41,640 bases of DNA, taken from IMG/VR virus record IMGVR_UViG_3300029913_000050, positions 1-41,640 of that record. One strand, given 5' to 3'. The position numbers and the translations under genes are program-made. Shown in pieces: positions 24,480 through 31,973 of the stretch (its first letter is position 1; every line of letters begins with the position of its first letter). Origin of the DNA: a virus. The notes under the pieces are model-generated. The model ran no database searches and was not told where the DNA came from. It saw only the letters and a program-made list of their open reading frames with translations.

Positions 24480-24927
24480 TTGTTTTTGAAAGATTTTCAT
24501 AATAATCAGAACTAAATATATCTTTACCTTCTAAAATATATTTCATATAATTCTTATCAGGTAATATATTTTTTCTAATCATAGATGAATTAGCAATATA
24601 AACAATAGCCTTAACTTTTTCTCCATCACAAAAAACTTCAATTTCTTCTCTTATATAATGCTTCGGATGTCCTTCAAACTTATCAATCATTTTAATATCA
24701 GAATCTTCAATCTCATATAATGCGCCTTCTACTATATCACTAAGTGATGGTACAACATTTGCAAATCCCAAATAACAATTCTTCTTAGATACTTTATTAA
24801 AAACTAATTTATAATTTTCTAAAATTGCAAATTTTCTAGAAAAAAAATTTACATTCCTTTCATTTTTCATTCTATACTCCGAAATATTCGAACCATAAGC
24901 AAAGTATTTTATCATTTTTAATGTCAT
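24466..24927 (-). CDS. Gamma-glutamylcyclotransferase-like (GGCT/AIG2 fold) protein
   Basis: A 153-residue protein of the GGCT/AIG2/BtrG fold, enzymes that release 5-oxoproline from gamma-glutamyl amines or peptides. The substrate-loop signature YFAYGSNIS with R-x-K follows at residues 8-20. VEGALYEIED and the catalytic-Glu region MIDKFEGHPKHY are intact, then VKAIVYIA. Length fits the single-domain family. A second ATG at 24915 is also plausible (MIKYFAYGS). Such genes occur in many phages, where they may alter glutathione-like or gamma-glutamyl compounds; the actual substrate is unknown. It is transcribed against its neighbours and overlaps the convergent gene by 14 bases. Confidence 0.8.
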   Translation of the reverse strand: MTLKMIKYFAYGSNISEYRMKNERNVNFFSRKFAILENYKLVFNKVSKKNCYLGFANVVPSLSDIVEGALYEIEDSDIKMIDKFEGHPKHYIREEIEVFCDGEKVKAIVYIANSSMIRKNILPDKNYMKYILEGKDIFSSDYYENLSKTTTLD

Positions 24928-25012
24928 TTTTTATTATATATTAAAAAATATAAGTTCATTGAATAAACAATATAATTTTTTTATTATATAAAAAATAAAA
25001 CAATTAGATATT

Positions 25013-25444
25013 ATGATTACAATAATGAATAACATTGACTTCGAAATTACAAACATTACTATGACAAATAATTCAATTCCAATATCTTATGGAGGACAAC
25101 TCACACCGTATTCAAATATTCATGATACTAGTATAGAAATGACTGCAATAACTCATATTAGCAATATAGAATTATTAAAAGATTGGCTTCAAAAAAGTCA
25201 AAATGGTGGATGCTCTTCATCATATAAAATTGATACTTTTTACAATGGAATGATATTGAACGGTGTAATTCTTAGTAGTTTTGATTATAATTTTAGAAGT
25301 AATTATATAAATTCCACATTTTTAGTTGATTATACTTATTATGATGATGAACTTATGATGAAACTTAAGAGACAACAAGAAATAAAGGAAAGAAAAAATA
25401 AGTTAATTAAATTAGATAAAATTTGTAAAGAAGATAATAACTAA
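25013..25444 (+). CDS. Unknown 143-residue protein, possibly tail-associated
   Basis: Starts MITIMNNIDFEITNITM. The first 110 residues look beta-rich (SIPISYGGQLTPYS, FYNGMILNGVILSS, FLVDYTYYDD), and the last 30 are a Lys-rich helix. Such a plan fits a small tail or baseplate accessory protein, but no motif decides it. It precedes the SbcD-like gene by 41 bases on the same strand, probably in one transcript. Confidence 0.5.
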   Translation: MITIMNNIDFEITNITMTNNSIPISYGGQLTPYSNIHDTSIEMTAITHISNIELLKDWLQKSQNGGCSSSYKIDTFYNGMILNGVILSSFDYNFRSNYINSTFLVDYTYYDDELMMKLKRQQEIKERKNKLIKLDKICKEDNN

Positions 25445-25485
25445 AATAATTAAAAAATTATAAGAAAAAGAAAATTTATAGAATA

Positions 25486-26463
25486 ATGTCAAAAATATTC
25501 ATAATTAGCAACACGAATTTTAATATATCAAAAAACTTATCTACAAAAGATTGGCTTAAAAATATGGAAATATATTATAAAAACGAATTTATTCCATATC
25601 TTATAAAAAATGTAAACCCAAATGATATACTAATTCATCTAGGCAACTTTTTAATCAAATCAAGAAATATTGATTTGTCTGTATTAAATTTTATTCAAAA
25701 ATTATTTGAAAAAATATCAAAAATACTACCTGTTTATATTATTGAAGGAGAAAATGATAAACTATCACTTAATATACTCAAAAATTTCAATAATATAGAA
25801 ATAATTAAAGAACCAACTCAAATAAAATTATTAGTTGAGCAAATATTTACTATACTTCCATATAACACAAAAATTGAAGATATCGATAAATTTGATTCTG
25901 AAGTATGCTTCTTCAATTTTGATTATTTAAATTCTCCAAAAAAAGATATTATTATAAATAAATTAAAAAAATTTAAAAAATGCTACAATGGTTATTATGA
26001 TAAAAATGGAGTAATAAAAAATATCAAAAATTTAGGAGCACCATATAATACAGAAAGTGATGAAACAAAAGGATTTATTGTACTAGATGTTTATAATGAT
26101 AAAGACAAATTCATAATAAATAAAATAAGTCCAAATTTTAAAAAAATATCAATAAACTCAGAATCAGACATAAATATAGATAAAGAAATTTTTAAAAATA
26201 ATTATATAAGTCTTAATATTAACAAATCTCTATTAATTGATAATAAACTTAAAATTGATATGTTAATATCAGAAAATGATATTGTAAATATCACATATTC
26301 TGATGATGAAATAATAAAAAATAAAGAAGAAATTTTAGAATTAAATGAAAATTCATTATCTTTAAATGAAATGATTGTAGATTATATAAATAAATCAGAC
26401 TCAATAAACAAAAATAAAGTAATAGAGGAATTTAAAAATATAATTGAATTAAACAAAAAATAA
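25486..26463 (+). CDS. SbcD/Mre11/gp47-like protein lacking metal-binding residues
   Basis: A 325-residue protein with the layout of the T4 gp47/SbcD nuclease subunit. The scaffold is visible: KIFIISNTNF at the N-terminus, DILIHLGNFL (48-56), LPVYIIEGENDK (81-92), FTILPY (121-126), and near the end NLGAPYNTESDETKGFIVLD (182-201), which matches the gp47 'lGspy ... kGf.vlD' segment. But each metal motif is altered: D-x-H is N-T-N (9-11), GD is GN (53-54), GNHD is GEND (88-91), the lone His is in NFDY, and GH-x-H is GYYD (169-172). It should therefore bind partner or DNA without nuclease activity. No gp46/SbcC partner is in the window. A strong terminator follows. Confidence 0.65.
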   Translation: MSKIFIISNTNFNISKNLSTKDWLKNMEIYYKNEFIPYLIKNVNPNDILIHLGNFLIKSRNIDLSVLNFIQKLFEKISKILPVYIIEGENDKLSLNILKNFNNIEIIKEPTQIKLLVEQIFTILPYNTKIEDIDKFDSEVCFFNFDYLNSPKKDIIINKLKKFKKCYNGYYDKNGVIKNIKNLGAPYNTESDETKGFIVLDVYNDKDKFIINKISPNFKKISINSESDINIDKEIFKNNYISLNINKSLLIDNKLKIDMLISENDIVNITYSDDEIIKNKEEILELNENSLSLNEMIVDYINKSDSINKNKVIEEFKNIIELNKK

Positions 26464-26465
26464 AT

Positions 26466-26496
26466 AAAAAACCTATCATATATGATAGGTTTTTTT
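26466..26496. terminator. Rho-independent terminator
   Basis: A 20-base perfect palindrome (ACCTATCATA joined to TATGATAGGT) with flanking A-run and T-run, directly after the SbcD-like gene. Confidence 0.9.
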
Positions 26497-26554
26497 GTAA
26501 CACAATTTTAATATCATCATAAACACTTCATATTAAACAACTTATCATAAAAAG

Positions 26555-26570
26555 TATGTTATATAACATA
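26555..26570. promoter_or_regulatory. Palindrome copy 1, likely operator
   Basis: TATGTTATATAACATA is a perfect 16-bp palindrome. It is bracketed by a second inverted pair, TTATCAT (26542-26548) and ATGATAA (26574-26580). It lies about 100 bases ahead of the secreted-protein gene and has an identical second copy at 26605-26620. Confidence 0.55.
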
Positions 26571-26603
26571 AAAATGATAAACTTCATAATTTTTTATTTA
26601 TAT

Positions 26604-26621
26604 ATATGTTATATAACATAT
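26604..26621. promoter_or_regulatory. Palindrome copy 2, likely operator
   Basis: The same palindrome extended to 18 bp, 50 bases from copy 1 (about five helical turns centre to centre) and 47 bases before the ATG at 26668. Two identical palindromes on one helical face suggest a dimeric repressor or activator site. The 204-base gap holds no gene. Confidence 0.55.
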
Positions 26622-26667
26622 TTTTAGTGTATATTGCACTAAAATATCAAAAAAAAAATTAAAAATT

Positions 26668-27099
26668 ATGAAAAAAATTATTTTATTTTTATTATTAGGA
26701 ACATTAAGTTTAAGTTGTTTAAACGCAAATGATGTAAAAACTTATAATCTAATATATAAACAAATTCAAACAACAAGAACTATATTTCCAGATCTGTTGT
26801 TACAAAATAGCAAATGGATCAAAACAGATTCTGTAAATGTTATTTTTGATTTTATAAAAAATAATAAAATTATTGTTAATGATAACAATTATAAAAGTAT
26901 ATATAAAATAAAATCAAAAAAATTAGTTAAATATGATAATGCAGATCAATACATAATTGAAGTTATTGATTCAAAAAACAACAAACACAATATAGAGTTA
27001 TTGTATTATAATACAAATATTGCATTATTTACTATAGTAAATGATAGTAACATTGAGAGATATTTACTAAATAGTAACAGCATAAAATTAAAAAAGTAA
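26668..27099 (+). CDS. Small secreted or periplasmic protein, unknown
   Basis: A 143-residue protein with a clear signal peptide: MKK, a Leu/Ile-rich core (residues 4-16) and a small-residue region LSCLNAND, cleavable after Ala or possibly lipid-modified at Cys (the lipobox is imperfect). The mature part is beta-rich and Asn/Lys/Ile-rich with no known motif. It stands alone between terminators, behind twin palindromes, which suggests individually regulated expression. A surface or superinfection-exclusion role is possible but unsupported. Confidence 0.65.
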   Translation: MKKIILFLLLGTLSLSCLNANDVKTYNLIYKQIQTTRTIFPDLLLQNSKWIKTDSVNVIFDFIKNNKIIVNDNNYKSIYKIKSKKLVKYDNADQYIIEVIDSKNNKHNIELLYYNTNIALFTIVNDSNIERYLLNSNSIKLKK

Positions 27100-27121
27100 T
27101 TTCTAATTGAAATTACCTTTT
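27091..27121 (+). terminator. Rho-independent terminator
   Basis: GTAATTTC/GAAATTAC stem with a 5-base loop, preceded by A-run and followed by CTTTTATTA. It overlaps the stop codon of the secreted-protein gene. Confidence 0.75.
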
Positions 27122-27197
27122 ATTATATTTGTATAATTTATATTATAGTTTTCAATTTAAATAAAATATATAATTTTATTTAAACTATTTAAATATA

Positions 27198-27383
27198 TTA
27201 TACATGTATTCTTGATAATATAGCTAGTAATCCGAATACTTTAAGTAACCAAACTACTAAAACTATAATTACTACTATGTTGAGTACTTTTTTAATAGTT
27301 GCGTTCATAGGAATATATGAATTAACAAGCCATAATAAAATACCAACAACAACTAAAACTAATAAAACTGTTAAAATTGACAT
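27198..27383 (-). CDS. Thivi_2564-family-like small membrane protein
   Basis: A 61-residue protein made of two hydrophobic helices (about 3-22 and 33-54) joined by a short polar turn with SYIPMNATIKKVLN. The pattern of two Val/Leu-rich helices around YIPM-x-x-x-IKK-x-LN, ending WLLKVFG, matches the small Thivi_2564-type membrane proteins found widely in bacteria, including Bacteroidota. Their function is unknown. It is a leftward single gene after the strong hairpin at 27424-27472. It may have been acquired from a bacterial host. Confidence 0.65.
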   Translation of the reverse strand: MSILTVLLVLVVVGILLWLVNSYIPMNATIKKVLNIVVIIVLVVWLLKVFGLLAILSRIHV

Positions 27384-27386
27384 AAT

Positions 27387-27560
27387 TTACTTTATCGTAT
27401 ATATAGAATCAAAATATAGATAAATAGTCATAAAAAATGATATCAATTTGATATCATTTTTTTTATGACTATATATTTTATCTCTTAATTTTTCACATTC
27501 CAAATAATTTTCAGTATTCAAATTATCAAATACTTCTTTCGTCATGTTATTATATTTCAT
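27387..27560 (-). CDS. UVR-motif-like micro-ORF coupled to the AAA+ gene
   Basis: A 57-codon frame starting at the ATGA overlap with the stop of the BCS1-like ATPase, so translation coupling is likely. Residues 1-30 (MKYNNMTKEVFDNLN, then TENYLECEKLRDKI) resemble a UVR motif, the short helical hairpin of UvrB, UvrC and Clp-associated proteins (E-x-Y-x-x-C/A-x-x-L-R-D-x-I). The second half of the frame runs through a strong hairpin (27424-27472), and the first in-frame stop lies beyond it. Either the mRNA ends without a stop, or the hairpin is read through. Size and coupling support expression; function is unknown. Confidence 0.45.
   Translation of the reverse strand: MKYNNMTKEVFDNLNTENYLECEKLRDKIYSHKKNDIKLISFFMTIYLYFDSIYTIK
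27424..27472. terminator. Long bidirectional terminator hairpin
   Basis: Arms ATAGTCATAAAAAATGATATC and its complement (two extra T on one side) form a stem of about 20 bp. The inner part ATGATATC/GATATCAT with flanking A and T runs is a classical two-way terminator. Confidence 0.8.
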
Positions 27561-28714
27561 TTAAATCCTATTTTCTTTATTTCAGTATCTATATCTATCA
27601 ATTGTTTACTTCCATCAATTTCTTCATAAATTTCAGCGAGTGTAGATGATTCAGAATATATCTTATTCAATCCAATATATTCAGATAATTTAGTAGCTTG
27701 TTTAGCTGTTAATTTTTTAAATTTACAATCCACCATAAGTCTGCCTTTTCTTAATAATGCTTTATCTATTATTTTTTTATCTACATTAAATGTTGCTATA
27801 ATTTGCATATCCATATGATCATTTAGCAATCCATCACTAATATTTAATATATTACTAACAGCTTGATTTCTTTCTTCTTGTGGAGATGTTAATATTGATT
27901 CTGCATCTTCCAATAATAAAATAGAATTTTTAAATTTAGAAATAAATGAAATTAAAACAGGACTTGCGATATCCATCATCAAATATGATGGTACATAAAT
28001 TATAGTTTTTTCTTCTGCTAAATCGGAAATAAGTTTACGAAGATATACAGTTTTTCCTGTACCTTCTTCGCCATGGAATAAAAATAAACCATGTTTATTA
28101 TTTTTAATTTTATCTAATATATCTTTATGCTTTGATACAAAAGAATCTCCATAATTCAAATCTATTTGAATATCATAATCTTTAATATTAGCTGCTTGTA
28201 ATTCATAACCCATTGAATTAGATGATATAATAAAAAAAGTTTTACTTATTGGTTGGGTAAATACAATTTTTCTAAGTTCATCAGACATATCATTTATATA
28301 TTTTACTGCATCAGAATCATAGTATACCAATAGATCTGAAACTTTATTTTTTTGAGATTCTATCGTTTCATATATTTTATCATCTATAACTTTTTCCTCA
28401 TCATAAAATTGAAACATAATTTTATATGGTTTTTCAATTTTAATTATATATTTAAATATTTTCTCTACTCTATTTTTAGTATCTGAATGAACATCACAGA
28501 AAAACGTAATATTTTCACTCTTTATTTTAAATTTATCATTTATATATTTCCAAAAATCATCAGAATATATTTGATCACTTAAAAAAAGTCTATTAACTAT
28601 TTTACCAAATTCAGCAATTGCATAAACATCTTCTCGTCTATCTAATGCTTGATCAGTAAATAAATATGGGGGTAATTTATTTGATGCTAATTTTTCATTC
28701 ATATCACTCATCAT
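27557..28714 (-). CDS. BCS1-like AAA+ ATPase
   Basis: An AAA+ ATPase of about 385 residues. The N-terminal half (to about 215) is a unique domain. The ATPase core has Walker A HGEEGTGKT, a Walker-B-like ILLLEDAE (Glu before Asp), sensor 1 IIATFN and ALLRKGRL with the paired Arg typical of BCS1/FtsH-type AAA proteins. These remodel or move a protein substrate; the substrate here is unknown. The frame is open to ATG 28747, but the first 11 codons look like leader (LYIIKNKILY), so the MMSDMNEK start at 28714 is preferred. It is followed by a coupled UVR-like micro-ORF and diverges from the leader/tail family genes. Confidence 0.8.
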   Translation of the reverse strand: MMSDMNEKLASNKLPPYLFTDQALDRREDVYAIAEFGKIVNRLFLSDQIYSDDFWKYINDKFKIKSENITFFCDVHSDTKNRVEKIFKYIIKIEKPYKIMFQFYDEEKVIDDKIYETIESQKNKVSDLLVYYDSDAVKYINDMSDELRKIVFTQPISKTFFIISSNSMGYELQAANIKDYDIQIDLNYGDSFVSKHKDILDKIKNNKHGLFLFHGEEGTGKTVYLRKLISDLAEEKTIIYVPSYLMMDIASPVLISFISKFKNSILLLEDAESILTSPQEERNQAVSNILNISDGLLNDHMDMQIIATFNVDKKIIDKALLRKGRLMVDCKFKKLTAKQATKLSEYIGLNKIYSESSTLAEIYEEIDGSKQLIDIDTEIKKIGFK

Positions 28715-28785
28715 ATATAATATTTTATTTTTAATAATGTATAACATATTTTTTTATTAGTTTATTTTTTAATATATAGATTAAT

Positions 28786-29085
28786 ATGAAATACTTAAAA
28801 ACATTTGAAATAAAAAAAGAAAAATATAATATTAATGATTATATTCTAATTAAAGATTATTATATTAATTTTTGGAAATCAAAAAAACTAGGCATTTTTA
28901 AAACAGGTAAAATTATAGATTTTGATTATGAACATGGAAATACACTATACTACACAATTTCTGTTATTCAAGATAATAATATGAATGTTATTTACTCAGA
29001 TGCCGCAATAATAAAAAGAAAATCAACAAAAAAAGAAATATTAGAATTTGATACAATAAAAGATACATTAAAATTTAATTTATGA
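28786..29085 (+). CDS. Leader/tail family protein 1 (MKYLKTFE ... KFNL)
   Basis: A 99-residue protein, the first of a run sharing an N-terminal octapeptide and a C-terminal KFNL. After MKYLKTFE comes a short linker, then a small beta domain opening YNINDYILIKDYYINFWKSK, close to the product of 29430 (both have DYILIK-x-YYI-x-FWKSK). The last third carries KSTKKEILEFDTIKDTLKFNL in two parts, like the 'ATPKEIEKF ... KFNL' end of the 32677 product. An SH3-like nucleic-acid- or protein-binding fold is possible. It has no membrane segment. It overlaps the next potential start by ATGA. Confidence 0.7.
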   Translation: MKYLKTFEIKKEKYNINDYILIKDYYINFWKSKKLGIFKTGKIIDFDYEHGNTLYYTISVIQDNNMNVIYSDAAIIKRKSTKKEILEFDTIKDTLKFNL

Positions 29086-29102
29086 TAAAAAATTATACTA
29101 AT

Positions 29103-29378
29103 ATGAAATACATCAAAACATTTGAAAATGCAAATACAAATATAAAAGTAGGCGACTATGCTGTGCTAAAAAATGATATTAATCCTCATTCAAATTTTAA
29201 ACATTTTTTAGATAAACCTTGTGAAGTTATATCATATAATTTTTCAGAACCTGGATATAATATATGTTTAAAATGTAATAATGATAAAATATGGTGGAAA
29301 ATATCACAAATAGAATATCATTCCAAAAATAAAGAAGATGTTGAAGCATTTTTAGCTTCAAGAAAATATAACATATAA
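29103..29378 (+). CDS. Leader/tail family protein 2
   Basis: A 91-residue protein starting MKYIKTFENANTN and ending RKYNI. An upstream ATG at 29082 overlaps the previous stop (ATGA) and would add MIKNYTN, but the family leader begins at 29103, so that start is preferred. The core NIKVGDYAVLKNDINPH and ICLKCNNDKIWWKIS suggests a small beta barrel with a KOW/SH3-like turn (VGDYAVL). Followed by a short palindrome and another family member. Confidence 0.65.
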   Translation: MKYIKTFENANTNIKVGDYAVLKNDINPHSNFKHFLDKPCEVISYNFSEPGYNICLKCNNDKIWWKISQIEYHSKNKEDVEAFLASRKYNI

Positions 29379-29389
29379 CATATAACTTA

Positions 29390-29406
29390 TGACAACGTTG
29401 TTGTCA
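29390..29406. repeat. Short palindromic stem between family genes
   Basis: TGACAAC and GTTGTCA with a 3-base spacer, in the 51-base gap between two leader/tail genes. It is GC-richer than its surroundings. No T-run follows, so it is more likely an operator or mRNA processing stem than a terminator. Confidence 0.4.
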
Positions 29407-29429
29407 ATAAAAAATTTAAATAATTTTTA

Positions 29430-29729
29430 ATGAAATATATTAAAACATTTGAAGACAATAAAAATATAGATTATAATGTTGATGATTATATTCTAATTAA
29501 AAAATATTATATTGATTTTTGGAAATCAAAGTGGGCAATAGAAAAACAAGATGTTTTTAAATTTGCTAAAATTATTGGAAATTATGAAATTAGGTATGCG
29601 ATTGAAGTAATATCAAATAATACAATAAAAAAATTTTATTTACCTGATAAATATTTTGAAAGAAAATTAAATGAAGAAGAAATAGAAGAATTTGAAATTA
29701 AAAAAGCATCGCTAAAATTTAATTTATAA
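29430..29729 (+). CDS. Leader/tail family protein 3
   Basis: A 99-residue protein, MKYIKTFEDNKN at the start and KKASLKFNL at the end. It is a clear paralogue of the 28786 product: both have the central VDDYILIKKYYIDFWKSK-type stretch and an EIEEFEIKK-like segment before the tail. Divergence is mostly in the middle strands. It is followed after 5 bases by a gene with a variant leader, so these form one operon. Confidence 0.7.
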   Translation: MKYIKTFEDNKNIDYNVDDYILIKKYYIDFWKSKWAIEKQDVFKFAKIIGNYEIRYAIEVISNNTIKKFYLPDKYFERKLNEEEIEEFEIKKASLKFNL

Positions 29730-29734
29730 AAAAC

Positions 29735-30316
29735 ATGATAACAAAATACTTACAATACATAAAAGAATCAATAACAACTGATGTTGATGGATTATTAAAC
29801 AGCATAAATGACACTAAAGTAGACTTCTTTAAAATTGGTTTATCTAATGATGATTATCTAAATAAAACTATAGAATTTTTATATGATGATAGTGATTTTA
29901 ATAATCAATTATTTAAACAAAATCTTAAAAAAGGAGAAATTCTTTCTACAATGGAAATTGAAAATTTTTTAAGAAAAGATATTGATATGAAATTCTTCTT
30001 TCTTTATAGTAGAAATGAAACTGTTCTAGATAATCCTAATTTTTTAATTTTACAATATTATAAAGATGATAAATGGCATCCTATTGAAATATATTCAATT
30101 AACAGTAAAGTTGAAGATTTTTATAAAAAACTAACAGCAAAAACTATAAAATTAACTTTTGATAATATTATATACATTTATCAAACATCAAATTCTGGCA
30201 ATAACTGGATATTAAAAGAAACAGAAAAGAAAACATCTAAATTCAAAGAAAATATTAGTACAGATGAAATAAAATCTTTAATAAAAGACGGCTCAAAATT
30301 AAAAATTGTAGATTAA
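29735..30316 (+). CDS. Unknown 193-residue protein with a variant leader
   Basis: Starts MITKYLQYIKESITTDVDGL. The first 11 residues resemble the family leader with one or two inserted residues, and YIKE also looks like a T4-type prohead cleavage context (I-x-E). The rest is mixed alpha/beta without known motif and ends KLKIVD rather than KFNL. It shares one base with the next gene start (TAATG) and follows a family member by 5 bases. It may be a packaged protein if the leader hypothesis holds. Confidence 0.6.
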   Translation: MITKYLQYIKESITTDVDGLLNSINDTKVDFFKIGLSNDDYLNKTIEFLYDDSDFNNQLFKQNLKKGEILSTMEIENFLRKDIDMKFFFLYSRNETVLDNPNFLILQYYKDDKWHPIEIYSINSKVEDFYKKLTAKTIKLTFDNIIYIYQTSNSGNNWILKETEKKTSKFKENISTDEIKSLIKDGSKLKIVD

Positions 30317-30684
30317 TGAAATATTTAAAAACATTTGAAAAATTAAATAATCCAAAAAAATATCTTCTTTGTTTACTCAACAAAGAAGATAGATGGAATA
30401 GAAATTTTTATAATAAAGGAGAAGAACCAGTATATGTAATATTCAAAGTTTTACATATGTATTCTAATATTAATAATGATAATCTATATGACATAGAATT
30501 AAAAATATTATACGAATATCAAGACGAACACAATTATAGTGATCGTAGAATGGGAAAGATTAACAACAAGGAATATTACCGTTTTAAAAACTTAAATGAT
30601 AAAATAGTATATCAAGCTAATACATCAAAAGATGTTTTTGATGAACTATCATTAATTATACAAACAAACAAATTTAATCTATAA
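30316..30684 (+). CDS. Leader/tail family protein 4
   Basis: A 122-residue protein starting MKYLKTFEKLNNPKKYLLC and ending TNKFNL. It is a close tandem paralogue of the next gene: shared segments are DRWNRNFYNKGEEPVYVIFK here against DRWDRNYHNEGEEPVYVIYK there, and YEYQ-x-EHN-x-SDRR in both. The core seems to be a small alpha/beta domain, and the LC-x-L Cys is kept in both. No catalytic motif is recognised. The start shares a base with the previous stop. Confidence 0.7.
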   Translation: MKYLKTFEKLNNPKKYLLCLLNKEDRWNRNFYNKGEEPVYVIFKVLHMYSNINNDNLYDIELKILYEYQDEHNYSDRRMGKINNKEYYRFKNLNDKIVYQANTSKDVFDELSLIIQTNKFNL

Positions 30685-30685
30685 C

Positions 30686-31051
30686 ATGAAATATTTAAAA
30701 ACATTTGAAAGGTTAAATACAGATTTAAAAAAATATATTCTATGTAAACTTAGTTATAGTGATAGATGGGATAGAAATTATCACAACGAGGGTGAAGAGC
30801 CAGTATATGTAATATATAAAATTTTACCTAATGATAGTGGTATAAATAATTATGAAAAAGAAAAATTAAAAATAGTTTATGAATATCAAAATGAGCACAA
30901 TTTTAGTGATCGTAGATGTGAAAGAAAGAATAATATAGAATACATATATACTGAAAAATTAAATGATATGATAATTTATCAATCTAATAATTCAAAAGAT
31001 ATTATAGATAAACTTTCATTAATAATAAAAACAGAAAAATTTAATTTATAA
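30686..31051 (+). CDS. Leader/tail family protein 5, tandem copy of the previous gene
   Basis: A 121-residue protein starting MKYLKTFERLNTDLKKYILC and ending TEKFNL. It lines up with the 30316 product over its whole length with few gaps, so this is a local duplication. The middle shows YEYQNEHNFSDRRCERK. The two genes are 1 base apart. Retention of two diverged copies suggests different partners or dosage, but no function is known. Confidence 0.7.
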   Translation: MKYLKTFERLNTDLKKYILCKLSYSDRWDRNYHNEGEEPVYVIYKILPNDSGINNYEKEKLKIVYEYQNEHNFSDRRCERKNNIEYIYTEKLNDMIIYQSNNSKDIIDKLSLIIKTEKFNL

Positions 31052-31053
31052 AA

Positions 31054-31401
31054 ATGAAACATTTAAAAATATTTGAAACATTTGATGAAGAATATAATAT
31101 TGACACAAATAAAATATATATTTATCATACTATTCGATATATAACAATTGGTAAAATTAAGCCGTATAAACACAGAAATATTGAGCCAAAAACAATATTT
31201 TATTTATATGACATTTTTGATAACGGTTATGATGGTACATCAAAAACATCTGATAAATATGGAACAGAAATAGATTTTAATAAAACATTGAAATATATTA
31301 AAACTCTAACAGAAAAAGATTTATTCTTCACAAGAGAAGCTACACCAGAAGAATCAGAAAAATATTATTTGTCATTATCTGCAAATAAATTCAACTTATG
31401 A
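31054..31401 (+). CDS. Leader/tail family protein 6
   Basis: A 115-residue protein starting MKHLKIFETFDEEYNID and ending SANKFNL. The leader keeps K-x-F-E. The core contains IYIYHTIRYITIGKIKPY and a FYLYDIFDNGYDG stretch, probably beta-rich, then REATPEESEKYYL, which resembles the 'ATPEE' helix of other members. Its end overlaps the convergent methyltransferase gene by 6 bases. Confidence 0.65.
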   Translation: MKHLKIFETFDEEYNIDTNKIYIYHTIRYITIGKIKPYKHRNIEPKTIFYLYDIFDNGYDGTSKTSDKYGTEIDFNKTLKYIKTLTEKDLFFTREATPEESEKYYLSLSANKFNL

Positions 31402-31923
31402 TTTTATTTCAAAACATTGTCCAAAGTCAGAAAATAATAAATGAAATTTTCCATAATTCTCTCCAAAATATATAAAACAGCAAGCCATTGGAGCACCTTT
31501 TTTATCTTCAACTCCTTCACTCCAAAATTTTAATCTTGTATCTTTTAAAAAACACAATCCTTTTGCTTTTTTGAAAATTAAATCTTTAAAATGCTTAGTA
31601 TTAGTTGCAACTGGAATTAAATATAAAATTTCACTTTTATAATTCTCATTCGCATCAACCCCTTTTTCAATCCAATTATATAATGATGTTTTATTTTCAA
31701 CAATTCTACCAAATGGCGGATTTACAAATATTGTATTATAATTCCAATCTTCTTTTAATCCATCAGTTGGCAAAATATACTTAATCTTAGCATCTATTAT
31801 ACTATTTTTATTACTACAAGGATCTAATATTATATCACCTAACATTTTATTAATCAATTCTACAAATTTAGGTGGTGTATTCCAATCTTTTTTACTTGAT
31901 ATACTATTTCTTCCTGCAGTCAT
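31396..31923 (-). CDS. Phage-type DNA N6-adenine methyltransferase
   Basis: A 175-residue methyltransferase of the phage Dam-like family (PF05869 type), which moves a methyl group from S-adenosylmethionine to adenine in DNA. Visible motifs are DWNTPPKFVELIN, DIILDPCSNK (cofactor site) and NPPFGR (catalytic), then ILYLIPVATNT and CFLKDTRLKFW. Length fits the family. No restriction enzyme gene adjoins, so it is probably an orphan methylase protecting phage DNA or marking it. It is transcribed against the leader/tail genes and diverges from the deoC-like gene. Confidence 0.85.
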   Translation of the reverse strand: MTAGRNSISSKKDWNTPPKFVELINKMLGDIILDPCSNKNSIIDAKIKYILPTDGLKEDWNYNTIFVNPPFGRIVENKTSLYNWIEKGVDANENYKSEILYLIPVATNTKHFKDLIFKKAKGLCFLKDTRLKFWSEGVEDKKGAPMACCFIYFGENYGKFHLLFSDFGQCFEIKS

Positions 31924-31973
31924 TAATTTGATTATTATTTTTTAATATATATAGAAAAAATAACGTTACAAAA

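Noticed and set aside
27124-27131. TATATTTG on the plus strand as a promoter
   Set aside because: No rightward gene follows; the next gene is leftward.
29082-29102. Earlier start for leader family protein 2
   Set aside because: Although it forms an ATGA overlap, every other member begins at the leader Met, so 29103 is preferred.
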